Assembly: GCA_033725935.1 (NCBI GenBank)
Contig: MU867111.1
Coordinates: 62,001-126,000 of the forward strand
Length of the DNA stretch: 64,000 nucleotides
Source: Cladorrhinum sp. PSN259
Taxonomy: Eukaryota > Ascomycota > Sordariomycetes > Sordariales > Podosporaceae
Direction: 5' to 3'
Below are positions 21,237 through 32,683 of the stretch, one piece after another. Under the pieces are notes generated by a model, which had not been told where the DNA came from, searched no databases, and saw only the letters and a list, made by a program, of their open reading frames with translations. Position numbers and translations under genes: made by a program. Each line of letters begins with the position of its first letter. The stretch's first letter is position 1.

Positions 21237-24200
21237 TCATCGCAGCCCCCACATAGGGCGTCTCCATGGGCTTCTCAGTATGATATTCAGTTCGCCGAAA
21301 CAATTTCTCAACATTCTCTCGAACTCTTTATTGTCTTCTTTGATCGTTGTTCGAACCAGGGCATCGGGGAAGAGATTTCGGAAGACCACCTCTTCAAGTT
21401 CGATGCCGTTCTCGTCTTCGATGCCGTTCTCTTCTTCGGTGCCCTCTTTAAAGAAGTTCCCCTTAAACAAGATCACAGATGTTCTGCTCCATAGGTTTCC
21501 AGAGTCTTGGTAACTCGGCAAAGACAGGCTTGCTGAGCGAAGGGTTTCCTCCAATTTGATTCTGACGGGCATCGAGGAATTCATGATCCTTTCCACCACC
21601 TCCGTGAGACTTTGGAAGACCCGTGCATTGTTGAGCGTGCCATCAAGAGTCCTAAGAATATCACTGATTTGAGCAGCGCTTGGTTGGACACACTGAAGCT
21701 CGGTGTCGAACCGCGGTAGGTTCAAGGAACAACGGCTCACAAGCAAAACTGTTGCCGTATTTTGATGTTTGTCCAAGTAGAGACCTTGCAAGTCGGGCTG
21801 GTTGGCAGGCTTGTGTTCCAAGTTCTTCTCTTCCAAGACCCGTTTGATGTAGTCTATCAGCTGCGCTACGCTGCACCGAATGATGACACCTGAGTGAGTC
21901 TTTAGAGTTTCAGAATCCACCGAATACCAAGGTTTCCAGATCAATACTGGCAACTGCTCCTCTTCATCGTTCAGTTGAACGAAAACCGTGACGGTTCTCT
22001 CTAAATCCACACCAGCAGCGACGTTCCATTGAATGATATCAGGTAGCGTCAAGAGGTCCTTTAGTAGGATGCGCACGTCAGGTGTGAAGTGTGTCGAGCT
22101 GATCCAATTGATAGTTTGAAGCAAGTAAACTTCGAATGGTGTCGGGTCGCCGTGAACCAGCCCGAGGAGCCCCAGATTGGGATCTCTACTAGCACAGAGT
22201 CTTCTCCAGATGCGATAACATGAAGAAGACGGCGCCAAAGCAGACGGGTTAAAGGCGAGAAGGTAATGGTAGACAAGGTGAAGATTGGTGGTATCATGGC
22301 TATTCTCTAGGTCATTGGGCCAGAGGAAGAAGTCGAACAGGGTCAAGCTTGGCTCTACGATCTTGGAATTTTCAAGAGTTATCGTGGGAGCAGTCTCTGG
22401 TAGGTTGCAGACGTATTCGGATACCCAGTCATGGACGCTCCTCTTTCCATCAGTGAACAGCCATGTTGCCTGGGAGGTATACACCACCAACCGAACGAGT
22501 TGCTCAGCGTGGCTGTCCTGAGGCTGGCTACAGACCTCGGCGGGGATGGTAAAGGGCCATCGGGGCGTGGAAGGCGTGTTCATAGGTGAAGTAGCTTTGC
22601 CTCTGACACCTTTGAATAGCCCATAATGTCGAAACACCTTCGCGAAATGCCGCATGGCCACCGCAGTGACACAATTGGTGGATCGGGCTCGGCCGAACCG
22701 AATCTTCTCCGCGATATCTATTTTGCAGAGATGGTCAAACTGAGGAAGACACCAGCTAGGGGTTGATTTGACGAAATCAATAAGGAGCCTCAGCCACGTT
22801 CCTTCAAAATCTCCAGCAAGAATTTCAGCCTTGAGGCTCTCGATGGTGTGTTCAAGAGCAGGACCACGGTGGAACAATCTGCCCGCCAATTTCCCATACA
22901 GTGGTCGGTATTCGCTAATGATCTCCGCCGGCACCTTCTCCGAAAAGCGGAAGGGAACCTGCGTTTGTACATCGAGCTCTAGGGTCACGGTGGTTGAAAA
23001 GAACAGAATTCGTGATAGATCGGCCCGGAGTCGACTGGTCATGATTCGATTCTCATCGTCCGAACAATGCCTCATGATGCTTCTTCCGAATTCCGACTCC
23101 TCCAGAAAGTCTGCAGCCGATCGATGGAGAAATCCGATACTGGTATGATATCCCGCAACCCAGAGACGGCTGAGATCACTACCGGAGGGAAGGGCTCGGA
23201 AATCGATTTCGTCAAATCTGCTCGGTTTAGGCAGGTATGCCGAGAGCGGCATTAAAAATCTTGCAAAAAGATTGTCAGGAGAAACGACATACTCATCAGT
23301 GTATGAAACATTTTGATGTGCACGTTGAATCTCTAACAGACCATTGCAACAAACATCGATGCGTTCCTGGCACCTATCAATCTTGGCAAGAATCTCTTTC
23401 AGCGGAGGCATGCTTTTGCTGTCCAAAATCGCGGATTGGAGCTCCCGATCGCAGGCAACCGTCAGTTCGAGTAATGAAATGCCGTGTTGATTGAAACGGC
23501 TATCGGTAGTGCCCTGCCCGGAACTGCGGGCTGGCCTTTGGGTTGTCGCAAGCACAAACTTGAAATAGCGGCCAGCCTCAGACCTGTACAACTTCTCGTC
23601 CTCCCCGTGTCGCTGCCATGTCTGGCTGTACAGTGTTTCCAGATCACTGGGTAAACCTTGAATCCTTCGAAGAATCTCACCGTCGCTGTCGATATTAACG
23701 GCACCGCGTTGGATGCTTTTCAGGACAAGATATACCCAAAGAAATACACCCCCGGAGCGTTCTACAACAAGCTGGACAATCGACGCCTTCCTTTTCTCAT
23801 CGACCAGGAGTTGACGATTTCGCAGGTGTAGCTTCCCCAGGAAGTCACTGACTACGGATTTAATGTCTGGCTGGGTAAGATCCTGCAAGCGAAGCTTAGG
23901 GTGCTCTTTGAACGCCTGCTGCAATGCTGGTTCAGGTCGACTTGATATACACAACTTGGCGGCAGAGGTGGCTTGAAACTCCTGTATCAGCTCGATCAGC
24001 TCATAGGGTCCATTTGGGCGGTCAACTTCATCGAGGCCATCAAGGAAGATGTAGGTCGGCCAGTTCACTGCTTGAAGGACCGAGAACAGTATTTTCTTCA
24101 AGCTCTTGACTGACCAGTCTGTAATTCGCCTCTTGCGCTGAACGAACTCCTCTGCGTCTTGACCCGAGAGAAGGCGATGTGCTATCTCTGGAGCCTCCGC

Positions 24201-25277
24201 GAGAACTTGGTGTAGGATTGAACACAGCAGCCCATGAATGGTTCTCTGCTCTGCGAACCCACCGCTCCAAAGGAAAAAAGACAAGATCATTGTTCGTTTG
24301 TTTCCCCGCTGTATCTGCTGTACAGAGTCCGGATCCTCCACCAGGAACTTCATCAAGGTGCTTTTCCCTGAACCGGGTTTCCCGAAGACCCAATAGATCT
24401 TTTGATCCGATTCAAGCCACTCTGTGAAGCTAGACCACTGCTTACCACCGCGGTTGGTGTCAAGAAAGACCCATCTGAAAGTTTGTTCGTGTGCGCACCG
24501 GAGGTTATTCTTTCTTTGATTCATCGAACCAAAATCCAGGCTCTGCATCAACTGGTCGTACTGGGCTTTGGCATCGAGAGATGATTCCTGGGACTTCAAC
24601 TGCTCCACCATAGCCAGCCTGGTCTTGGAGTGCTCGTCTTTCGCCGTCTCCCCTAAATCGGTGGCGGTTTCGGTAATGAGGTTGACCAGTCCCGCATGAT
24701 GGCCGGACCATTCATTGATGAATCGCTGAAGTTCGGGGTTGAGTTCTCTGAATTGGGGTGCTACCGAGACCTTTTTTGCGTCTTCCTTGGAGAACCATAG
24801 CTCGCTAAGCAAACCCAACTGAAGCGCTTGTTCAGCACGTCCCATTTCCTTCTCCAGTTTCTCAATCTTGGATTTCCTGAGGAGCATTTTGAGCGCCTGC
24901 GGGACCGGACCCCGAATTCGACGTCCTGAGGTACTACCGGATGCCGCCGTTACAGGTTTCCATCTTATCTTGGAAAACTCGTCCGTGACAGCACGCGCAG
25001 CGTCGAGACATTGTGCGGAGAGCTGTTCCAACTCAACTTGAGCTTTGGTTGCCATTTGGCCGGGCTGTTGGTTTCGGAGTACGAGGGCGCCGCGGAGGTT
25101 GTTCGACAGGGTGGAAAGGGATGCGGCCTTCTCTGCCAAGGTCGGGTCTGGTGAGCCATGGTCGGCAACTGTCTTTGCCAACTTGAAGATATCAGCACTG
25201 AGACTAACGATCTGAGCCACACCGCAGGCCAGACTGAAGCTTGTGAGGGGATCTGGCATGGCGGTAGTAAGCGTCAC
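21237..25277 (-). CDS. NACHT-domain STAND protein (NLR-like)
   Basis: Intronless gene of 1346 residues. The N-terminus (DPLTSFSLACGVAQIVSLSA...) resembles the fungal STAND N-terminal/Helo-like domain, and residues up to about 240 are mostly helical. The NTPase has a Walker A GKPGSGKST at about 299-307, preceded by WVFGKPG, and a Walker B YIFLDGLDEV at about 409-418, followed by a KLCISSRPE sensor-like segment; this is a classic NACHT. The remaining 850 or so residues are helical and show no ankyrin, WD40 or TPR repeats by eye. Such proteins are intracellular signal-transducing NTPases, often involved in fungal allorecognition and defence. The target is unknown. Either the first ATG or the one seven codons in could be the start; the second gives the more typical MPDPL opening. 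A divergent small gene begins 591 bases upstream. Confidence 0.9.
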   Translation of the reverse strand: MTLTTAMPDPLTSFSLACGVAQIVSLSADIFKLAKTVADHGSPDPTLAEKAASLSTLSNNLRGALVLRNQQPGQMATKAQVELEQLSAQCLDAARAVTDEFSKIRWKPVTAASGSTSGRRIRGPVPQALKMLLRKSKIEKLEKEMGRAEQALQLGLLSELWFSKEDAKKVSVAPQFRELNPELQRFINEWSGHHAGLVNLITETATDLGETAKDEHSKTRLAMVEQLKSQESSLDAKAQYDQLMQSLDFGSMNQRKNNLRCAHEQTFRWVFLDTNRGGKQWSSFTEWLESDQKIYWVFGKPGSGKSTLMKFLVEDPDSVQQIQRGNKRTMILSFFLWSGGFAEQRTIHGLLCSILHQVLAEAPEIAHRLLSGQDAEEFVQRKRRITDWSVKSLKKILFSVLQAVNWPTYIFLDGLDEVDRPNGPYELIELIQEFQATSAAKLCISSRPEPALQQAFKEHPKLRLQDLTQPDIKSVVSDFLGKLHLRNRQLLVDEKRKASIVQLVVERSGGVFLWVYLVLKSIQRGAVNIDSDGEILRRIQGLPSDLETLYSQTWQRHGEDEKLYRSEAGRYFKFVLATTQRPARSSGQGTTDSRFNQHGISLLELTVACDRELQSAILDSKSMPPLKEILAKIDRCQERIDVCCNGLLEIQRAHQNVSYTDEYVVSPDNLFARFLMPLSAYLPKPSRFDEIDFRALPSGSDLSRLWVAGYHTSIGFLHRSAADFLEESEFGRSIMRHCSDDENRIMTSRLRADLSRILFFSTTVTLELDVQTQVPFRFSEKVPAEIISEYRPLYGKLAGRLFHRGPALEHTIESLKAEILAGDFEGTWLRLLIDFVKSTPSWCLPQFDHLCKIDIAEKIRFGRARSTNCVTAVAMRHFAKVFRHYGLFKGVRGKATSPMNTPSTPRWPFTIPAEVCSQPQDSHAEQLVRLVVYTSQATWLFTDGKRSVHDWVSEYVCNLPETAPTITLENSKIVEPSLTLFDFFLWPNDLENSHDTTNLHLVYHYLLAFNPSALAPSSSCYRIWRRLCASRDPNLGLLGLVHGDPTPFEVYLLQTINWISSTHFTPDVRILLKDLLTLPDIIQWNVAAGVDLERTVTVFVQLNDEEEQLPVLIWKPWYSVDSETLKTHSGVIIRCSVAQLIDYIKRVLEEKNLEHKPANQPDLQGLYLDKHQNTATVLLVSRCSLNLPRFDTELQCVQPSAAQISDILRTLDGTLNNARVFQSLTEVVERIMNSSMPVRIKLEETLRSASLSLPSYQDSGNLWSRTSVILFKGNFFKEGTEEENGIEDENGIELEEVVFRNLFPDALVRTTIKEDNKEFERMLRNCFGELNIILRSPWRRPMWGLR

Positions 25278-25868
25278 CGTGTTACAAGATATCTTTGAAT
25301 AGATTGACAGTTCAGGTTATTTTCAAAATCAATGTGGGGTTGGTTGCCCACGCGCGCTCAGAGGGCAATTTGTGATTTACCACTCAGCGGCAGGTAAGCC
25401 CCAGCACTGCCACGCGCAACGCACCAATCAACATCGCTTTCCACCATGCTGGGCGGCTTGGATTGTGCAGAAACTGACGGCATCTTCGCTCGCACCTGTA
25501 CGGCAAATTTAGCCAAGTCCCCGGTGGACTGCAATCTTGCAAACTGAGAAGTAGGTAGCCAGGATGGATTCAAGTCTGCGAGTGAAGCGTCCCCGACCGA
25601 GTGAAGTCCCCTCGGTGGCCAAGTTGTGAGGTGGTTGTAGAATTACCTGGGGGAGTTGCTCGGACAGTTGGGCACAGCTGTCGAGAAAGTGGCATGCACT
25701 GGCAGACCAGCTGGGACCTGAGCCCGCCGGCTTGGTTACCTCTAGCTAGCCACCTGTGCGAGGAGGCAGCCACATCAGAAACTGACTTAATACTACATAT
25801 ACTGGTTATTCTCAGAAAACATTATTTCGTTCTTTTTTGTTCCTGATCAACTATTCGAGTACTGTCTC
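25278..25868. other. Divergent promoter region between NACHT gene and small tail-anchored gene
   Basis: No gene is seen. This stretch separates two divergently transcribed genes and must carry both promoters. Confidence 0.5.
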
Positions 25869-26216
25869 ATGTTCACGACCATGCAAATCTCACCCAGACA
25901 ACCTTTTCTAGACTCGGGCAGTGAACAACCCCACGGTCCGAAGCCGGATTCACAGGCCGTGCCCACCGCCGACGAAGCCAATAAAAGCAAAGAGCAGCAA
26001 CTTGCAGAAGAAACGGCACTTCAAACTCGGCAAGAAATCGATCGCATATTGACACGGCGGCCGCTCTCAGGGGAGCGAATTGAGGAGATCTCGGCTGCGG
26101 CAAAGGAGTTCTACAGACAAGCAATGGAGAGGAAGAAGAAGCAACAACGAAAAAAGATTACAATGCTCCTAAGTCTGATGTTCGCAGGCGTAGCTACTTG
26201 GTGGTTCTTTGCTTAG
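25869..26216 (+). CDS. Small predicted tail-anchored protein, unknown function
   Basis: Open frame of 115 residues with no recognised domain. The first half is polar and probably disordered. The middle (about 40-95) is charged, Glu/Gln/Lys-rich and probably helical (EEISAAAKEFYRQAMERKKK). The end is a basic patch (KKKQQRKK) followed by a single hydrophobic segment ITMLLSLMFAGVATWWFFA that finishes the protein, the layout of a tail-anchored membrane protein. The second Met (25881) is an alternative start. It lies divergent from the NACHT gene. Coding status is supported by the coherent composition and C-terminal anchor, not by homology. Confidence 0.6.
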   Translation: MFTTMQISPRQPFLDSGSEQPHGPKPDSQAVPTADEANKSKEQQLAEETALQTRQEIDRILTRRPLSGERIEEISAAAKEFYRQAMERKKKQQRKKITMLLSLMFAGVATWWFFA

Positions 26217-27679
26217 AAAAACGGTCACTGTTCCAACACTGCTAAACAAGATATCATTACGGCTCTCATCGTAGATTTAAGTATATCACATATTTAGGCT
26301 AGGTCTCAAAATATGAAAGCCGTCAACATGCGTTCCCAGAACCTCAGTTTGAGCGGCAAGTCGGCAAATTCCGATATATTCACTTCAACACCATACTTTT
26401 CCAACCAATGTCTCTTCTAATCCAATATCACATCTTGCCGTTTTTCTCCCGGCCAAACCGAGCCCAACAACCCCATCATATGGGCCCTTGCTGAACGAGA
26501 CTGACACCAGCACTTTCTCCAAACTCTAATTTCTCAAAGTTCCCCAAACAGGCACAATGAGCTCATCTAATGGCGGCCAGATGATTACGAGTACAAGGGC
26601 ACTTCTTTCTTTCGGCTCCGAAGCGGTGGATCAGCCCCTCACGCAGATGATCGCCCCGCGGGATCTGCCATCCCGTCCAATTTGGGTGGCCACGATCAGA
26701 AGTCCAAAAGCTCTTCCAGACGTGTCTTGCTGGCTCAGCCGGAAGGCTCCCCCCACCTGTTCGTCTATCTAGTAGCCAGGAGCCGCTCAAGTACATGCAG
26801 TATTAAGGTTCAGATATCTCCGGATGAAAGGCATCCGGTCTACACGGCGGCCAAAAAATCTGTCGAGCGGAGACGTCTAGCGAGAGAGAAGCAAGAAAAA
26901 ATAGCATGACGAGGATGCCGCGTAGCGGTGGGGTGAATGTTCCAGGGAGAGATGGGAGGGGTGGAGACCAGAGGGTGAGAATTGTTACTAGATCTGGTTT
27001 GAGATGTTTTACTGTGTCTGTTGTGCATTTAGATGTTGGTTTGCCGTTTTGGGGCTGTTTTATCCGTAGACTGAACAAATGGCGCCATGCAATTGTTCGT
27101 TTTTCTTTCTGACTGAACCAGCTGCTCTTCGCCTGAGTTCTCTCTAATGACAGGACTTAGCGGTAGATTAAGCTGGGATTTGTGATGAATATACGAATAG
27201 ATGCAGCACAGGATGTACCTTCCCTCACCGTTGCAGCGGTGAGGCTAACCTCTCAACCTCAAACCTAAAGTCCCGCCGATTGCTGCGAACGTTGAGGTGG
27301 TGGGTCTTCAAGTCGTTCCTTTTGCTTCTCTTCTAGTCAAAATGACAAGAACGGGTCCCACTTTCCAGACAAGAATGCAATATTTGTGGTCATGAGGCTT
27401 GATCATACTCTGCCATCTCATCTTCTAGTGGAAGGTACCTGCAGCGGAGAGGATAGTCATCGTCCCTGTCACATTGCCCTTCACCTTCCCCCAGAGAGAT
27501 CCGGGCAATGAAGATTCCCGAGCACTTCAGATGGGCTGGGATATATCTTGAGGTCAATTCTTCCCTCTCACTCTGCCTATTCTTCTTCCTCCAACTTACA
27601 AACCTCATCGATCTGTCTCATCCTCCACACCAAGAACCCCAATCTAGAGCCAATCTACACTTCATCTACAAAGGTCAAC
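26217..27679. other. Intergenic with unresolved small frames
   Basis: Two overlapping open frames near 26557-26909 (one ending in a basic, helical KKSVERRRLAREKQEKIA tail) could be pieces of a small or broken gene. I found no splice pair that joins them and no family. The rest is featureless. Confidence 0.5.
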
Positions 27680-28147
27680 ATGATCTTCACTAATCTGCTC
27701 GCGCTCGCCGCTGGTTTCCTGGCCGGCCACGCCTTGGCCGCGCCGGCCGCCGCAACAGCTCTCAGCTACACCGGCGACATCACCCACTACAGCCCCAGCG
27801 CTGGTCTCGGTGCTTGCGGCACGGCGCATGCGGACAGCGAGCATGTCGCCGCTTTGAGCCATGTCATGTTGTAAGTCGCCCTGGTTCGGAGAACTCGGTG
27901 CGTCTCGATCTCTAACAAAATTAAACAAAACAGCGACCCCCAGACCCCCGGCGGCAATCCCAACAACAACCCTCTCTGCGGCCGCAGCATCAAGATCAAC
28001 CACAACGGCAAGAGCGTCACCGTCAAGCTTGTCGACCGCTGCCCCAGTTGCGCTGCCAACGACCTCGACCTCAGCCCGTCTGCTTTCCAGGTTTTGGAGT
28101 CCGATCTCGGTGTCGGCCGCTTCCAGGCCACCTGGGACTGGGCCTAA
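27680..28147 (+). CDS. Secreted RlpA-like double-psi beta-barrel protein
   Basis: Two exons, 27680-27870 and 27934-28147, give 134 residues; the intron starts GTAAGT and ends AACAG. A signal peptide (MIFTNLLALAAGFLAGHALA) is followed by the compact barrel domain. Landmarks are GDITHYSPSAGLGACGTAH, NPLCGRSIKI, KLVDRCPSCAANDLDLSPSAFQ, and the end GRFQATWDWA. This is the standard short fungal form of the RlpA-like/expansin-related DPBB fold, with the paired cysteines and the D-R-C-x-x-C...DLDLS motif. Members are small extracellular proteins, some induced during host contact or stress; they have no proven enzymatic activity. Length matches the family. Confidence 0.92.
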
Positions 28148-29036
28148 GTGACAGCCGCATCACATGCCACAAGGAAGAAGAGAGATGGGATGAATCTATG
28201 TGGCTCGGCAGGGCAGAAGTTGAGGAGAAGGACCAGAATTTCTGCAGCATTTACGAAGAGCTAAGTCAGGGTCACTGGCATCAGATGGAAGGATGTTTTC
28301 TTTTCGAGTTCTTCCATTTTCGGCATCTGGCGTTAGCGAGTCCAGAATGAAGCAACTTTGACAACCCATGAATTCTACTTTCTTTGTGTTTTTTTTTCAA
28401 GCCTGTTTATTGCTTTTGTTCGTCTATGATGATACCCTTGCTCTTTGTTTACTTGACACCTATTACCCCTGAGCTCTGCACAAAGGGTTTAGGGGTTCCA
28501 TGCCTCCCCATTGACTACCCCTTTCCACTGCATACCACCAAAGTGCAACTAACATGCCTATAAGATCTATATACAAGCATCAATTCTGCCACAGCTATTA
28601 AATACCCGAAGACAAGGTAGCGAGCTCCCAACCCTCCAACACAACGGCTCGGCGGTAGATTAACGAGCTGCAGGAACCGGTACACCTCAATCTTGATAAT
28701 TAATCATCTTCCTCGGACCCAAACTGTTCCACGCCTCGGATCCAGATTTACAAGGGACTGTGCAGCAGTTCAGGCAAAACGACCTCCTGTAAGCACGGTT
28801 CCTGATAGTGCCCGCATCTTTAGCCCCTTTTCTCTCCATATTAGCCGACCACCACTGGCACCATCGCACATGGCGCTTTCGCTTTAGTTGGCATGGTGAA
28901 GTGATCCCTACAACACATGCATTTAGACTTAGCAACATATATAACACCCAACGAGCTGGTTACTTTCTTCTCTCACATAAAATCTCCTCAAGCTATTTTT
29001 TCGTGCTCCAAATCTCGCCAGCCCAAGCCCCTCAAA
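28148..29036. other. Intergenic
   Basis: 3' region of the barrel protein gene and promoter of the next gene. No further gene is recognised. Confidence 0.55.
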
Positions 29037-29800
29037 ATGTTGTCCCTGCCAAAACTCACATTCATCACCACCCTGTTCGCCACTCTGGCGTCGGCAGACC
29101 CCTCCCCACCACCTTTGACATACCTCTACAGTGTGAACCTCACCTTCGCGGCACCGGTCTCCATCGGTTCAGTGCCCTACGGCAGCCGTGACCTCCTCAC
29201 GATCTCGGGGGGGAACGTAGCAGGACCAAAGATTAATGGTATTTTCCCTCCTTTTTTTGTATTCCTTTTTTGCTTTTCCCTTTTTTTTTTTTTTTTTTTT
29301 TTTCATAATCACCACCTTCCCATTCGCTCCAGTCTAACCATGATAACCCTTTCTTTCATTTCCCTGGCAAACTCAATATAACCACATACCAAAAAAAGCC
29401 AACACCAAAAAGATATAAACGAATCACCAGCTGACATACATATAAAATAAAAAAGGCAAAATCGGTACCGGCCTAGACTGGGGCCTGACAGACCGCGCCG
29501 GCATCTTCTCCCCGGACGCGCTCTACACGCTCCACACGACCGACAACGCGACCATCTTGGTCTTTGAAAAGGGCCACGCGCCCCACGTCCACATACTCTT
29601 TGAGACAGCTTCGCCCAAGTATGCGTGGCTGAACAGCGCGGTAGCTTATGCCACTGGGGGGCCGAATGCGAACGGGGATGTGGCATTGGATGTTTGGCAG
29701 GTATGTTTCTTCCTCCTTTTTCTTCTTCTTCTTGGTGTGTGAGTGGGAATGGTAATTAGAGTTCAAAATGCTGATTTGCTGGTTATAGCTTGGTGCCTAA
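29037..29800 (+). CDS. Secreted DUF3237-domain protein
   Basis: Three exons, 29037-29238, 29456-29700 and 29789-29800, give 152 residues. A signal peptide (MLSLPKLTFITTLFATLASA) precedes the domain. TYLYSVNLTFAAPVSIGSVPYGSRDLLTISGG and the later GTGLDWGLTDRAGIFSPDALYTLHTTD match the DUF3237 lipocalin-like barrel, whose members have no settled function. Intron 1 is unusually long for this window (217 bases) and holds a 23-base T run near 29281-29303. Its acceptor (AAAAAAG) is weak, so the exon 2 start could shift. The last exon codes only LGA before the stop, which I infer from phase and a TTATAG acceptor. The gene runs convergently into the aspartic-protease-like gene, 95 bases away. Confidence 0.75.
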
Positions 29801-29895
29801 GTTCAGTTCATGACGAAAGAATACAAAATTGGGGGTATCATACATAGCTAACAAGATATCAAACTATCAAAGTTAAAAACAATAATTACAAAATC

Positions 29896-31603
29896 CTAAC
29901 GGGTATATGCTTGATCCAGTGGTGATCCTTGCAACTCCGAGTCCCTCCTCACTTCAGCCATTGGAGGCGTTACAGGCCCGTTGATACCGGCCACACCAAC
30001 TGGAGCCGCTGACTCATTCACAACCTCAATACCGTCCTCCGGTGGTCCACGATTCACCGGTACTAATCGGCCCCGTGAATCTGCATCACGTTGATCCAAC
30101 CGTGCGGCGGCGTCCGTCGCTCGGCTGGGACGCCGGTATTTCTTCCAAACAAAAAAGCCAATAGCAATAAGCAGCAGCACCCCGAGAATCAATCCGACCG
30201 CAAGAACCCCCTTGTCCGTCGCAGTGAGCGGCCGCGCACAACTGGAAGATACCGGGAAAGGCGACGTCGACTGAGACTTGAGCGGAGCCATGTAAAACTT
30301 GCCCCTGTCGTAGTCAACAAACAGATAAACCTGGGAAAGAAATACTTTCCCCAAAACCGTTGCATCACCGGGAGCAGGATCGCCATAGATTTGCAATTCT
30401 GTGTACTCGGTGTCCACCTTGACAGCACCGTTCTCGTCAAGACCCCTGAGCGGCCCCTGGAACTCATGCTGAGGTATATCAACAGTGAGGCTGTCGTCAG
30501 AACCCTCGGGCTGCAAAGTAAATCGCAGCGTGGTGTTGAATTGTCCGGATACTTTGTGCCAGACGAGTCCAGGCTCAAGATTGATCACCTTGTTCCCATA
30601 GGCAGTGGGACTCAGGAATGCCGAGCTCACGTTGGATTCAAGTATAACTCGATTAATGAAATCCTTGACCGGGGAGATCATGGTGCCTGGAAGCCGGAAA
30701 AGGTTATCATATGGTTCGATGCAGGCAATGAGAGGGTTTCCCGGGCCTGCCATGGTGTTGTTATTTATCCAGGCGGTTTCGTTCACTCTCTTGATCTTGA
30801 AAGTCAAGTCGGTGATTTGAACCTGGAGAGGGCAACGCCGATCGTAAAGTCTGTCGTCCTTCTTGATGGGGAACTCGATGAAGGATGAAGAATCCACGCT
30901 GTTGGAGTCGTAACCGCCTAGTACCAAACTTCCCAGCCTGGGAAACCAAAAGCTCTGGGATCCAACATTGAGACCAAAGGATATTGCACCAATCAATCCG
31001 GACTTCTTCGAGTCGCGCAAAATGGTTGAATCTGATGCGAGACCGAAATGAGAGGCAGTAGACTGCTGACCCTTATCAATCACACCCACCGTTGTGGTGA
31101 TGGTCTGTTGGAACAGCTTCACCGACACCTCGACGGCTTTGTCGATGGCGTTGCCTAGCATTTTCCATCCGGGGTTACGTCCCAGCCTCTCAAGGTTTCC
31201 AGTTTTGAGCTTTTGAGTGGAAATCTTCCCACCTCTTCTGGCATTGCATGCAGCCTCGCTCATAGGTACTCCGTTCGCTTGGAGCTGCTCCTGAGAGGAA
31301 CAAATGCCGTCGGCAGTCACAAATGTCGCGTTGGTCACGGTGGAGGGAACCATACTATTTTCCCCGCTTTGGTTAGCCTCTTTGCGAAACAAGGTTGAAG
31401 CACATCTGAACGTACCAAACCTCACCTGCGTCCTGAAATTTCAGATTGAAACCCCATGAGTGAATATCAGGCATGGAAGGGGACCGAATCGCGCAGTCCC
31501 CCAAGCTAAAGTTGATGGTAGCACCTGAGCGACATGTTGTGGGTGCTGCCGTGGTCTGTCGGACGAACAGAGCCACGAGGAAGAGCTGAAGTTGCTTGGT
31601 CAT
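29896..31603 (-). CDS. Membrane-anchored aspartic-protease-like protein, catalytic motifs not visible
   Basis: Two exons, 31603-31416 and 31354-29896, give 548 residues. The intron has GTACGT, a CTAAC branch and an ATAG end. A signal peptide (MTKQLQLFLVALFVRQTTA) is followed by an ectodomain of pepsin-like layout, with GSLVLGGYDSNSVD, the typical segment between the lobes, and several N-glycosylation sequons. A membrane helix (GVLAVGLILGVLLLIAIGFFVW) and an arginine-rich cytoplasmic tail follow. I cannot find either Asp-Thr/Ser-Gly catalytic motif, so it is probably a non-catalytic member of this fungal surface-protein group. ATGs at 31615 and 31624 are alternative starts. Confidence is good for fold and topology, moderate for loss of activity. 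Confidence 0.75.
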
Positions 31604-32683
31604 GACAGGATCCATAGAGAGCATTACCGGACCATCGGGTCGGATCTCTTGGCTGGTTGATGCTGAACGTGTTGGGCCCCGTTGTCATATTTAACGATCT
31701 TGGAGGCCTACAACCCAACATCAGCCTCCCGGCGAGATTCCTGCCCATTGTGCAGACATTAGCAATTACCCAACCGACCCTCCATCGAGCTTGTGTGGTG
31801 GTGCACACTGAAAAGCTGTCAAGCTTCCCCGATTGGACCATATGCATACAGTTGGGCCGGGATAAACATTGAGGATTGGAAACACCGTTATGCATGGCGT
31901 CGATAGTACCGTTAGCTTCTCCAAGGCTGCAGTTAACAAGGCGGAGGCGGTGCTCTTGGCGGACATCATGGTGAGCCTGGTCTGACGATGTAAAGGATCT
32001 GGCGTAGACGGGATGACACCAGGAAATCGCGGCCAACAAGGGTCAGTCAGAAAAAAACCAGTCATTGGCATCATAACCGGTAGAGAGAGCGTGCCGCTAC
32101 AGTACACCATTGCACTAGCGCCATTTGGAACTTGAATCGAACCAAATACAGTACATATCCCCATTGCGGACCACCCGTGTTACCTGAACTTGAACATTGT
32201 GGCTAGAGGTGACAAATACGCGTTCCTTGGGTAGGCCCGAAAGTAAATGCAGGATGAGGTCAGGAACATATTTTGTGCAAAGTTGGTAGATGCTACATGG
32301 CCCAGATGAGACGAGGAGGTTGAACTAAGCATCCAGAATGTCTCGGTTGATGGTGTCTCCACCATCCAGAGTCTGCGTGTCTGGGTGGAGGGAGGAGTCG
32401 ATAGGGTGGATTTGGGAAACGCCAAGAGGGGCAGGAGGGGGAGGGGGGGTCTTCCCCAGATCTGAGGTAGGAATAGCCCCCACTTGCATGGATGGCCATG
32501 GTTCGGGGCGAAGTAACCCCGCTTTGCCAAGGCACCAGTCACCGGGCGCGCAGGAACGCGTCAACCTCATCAGCATCTGATGAATCTCTCTTTCCCCGGA
32601 TGACTACGGATACTATGTGAAATTCCATTTCATTCTCTTAGTGTGCAAGCCACAAACCGAAAACGGATTGGATAGCATTCACG
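31604..32683. other. Divergent intergenic region
   Basis: Lies between the protease-like gene (minus) and the hydrolase gene (plus). Several short open frames are present, none with recognisable similarity or splice context. Confidence 0.5.

Noticed and set aside
31506..32164. Minus-strand open frames upstream of the aspartic-protease-like gene
   Set aside because: No similarity and no splice link; they lie in the divergent promoter region.
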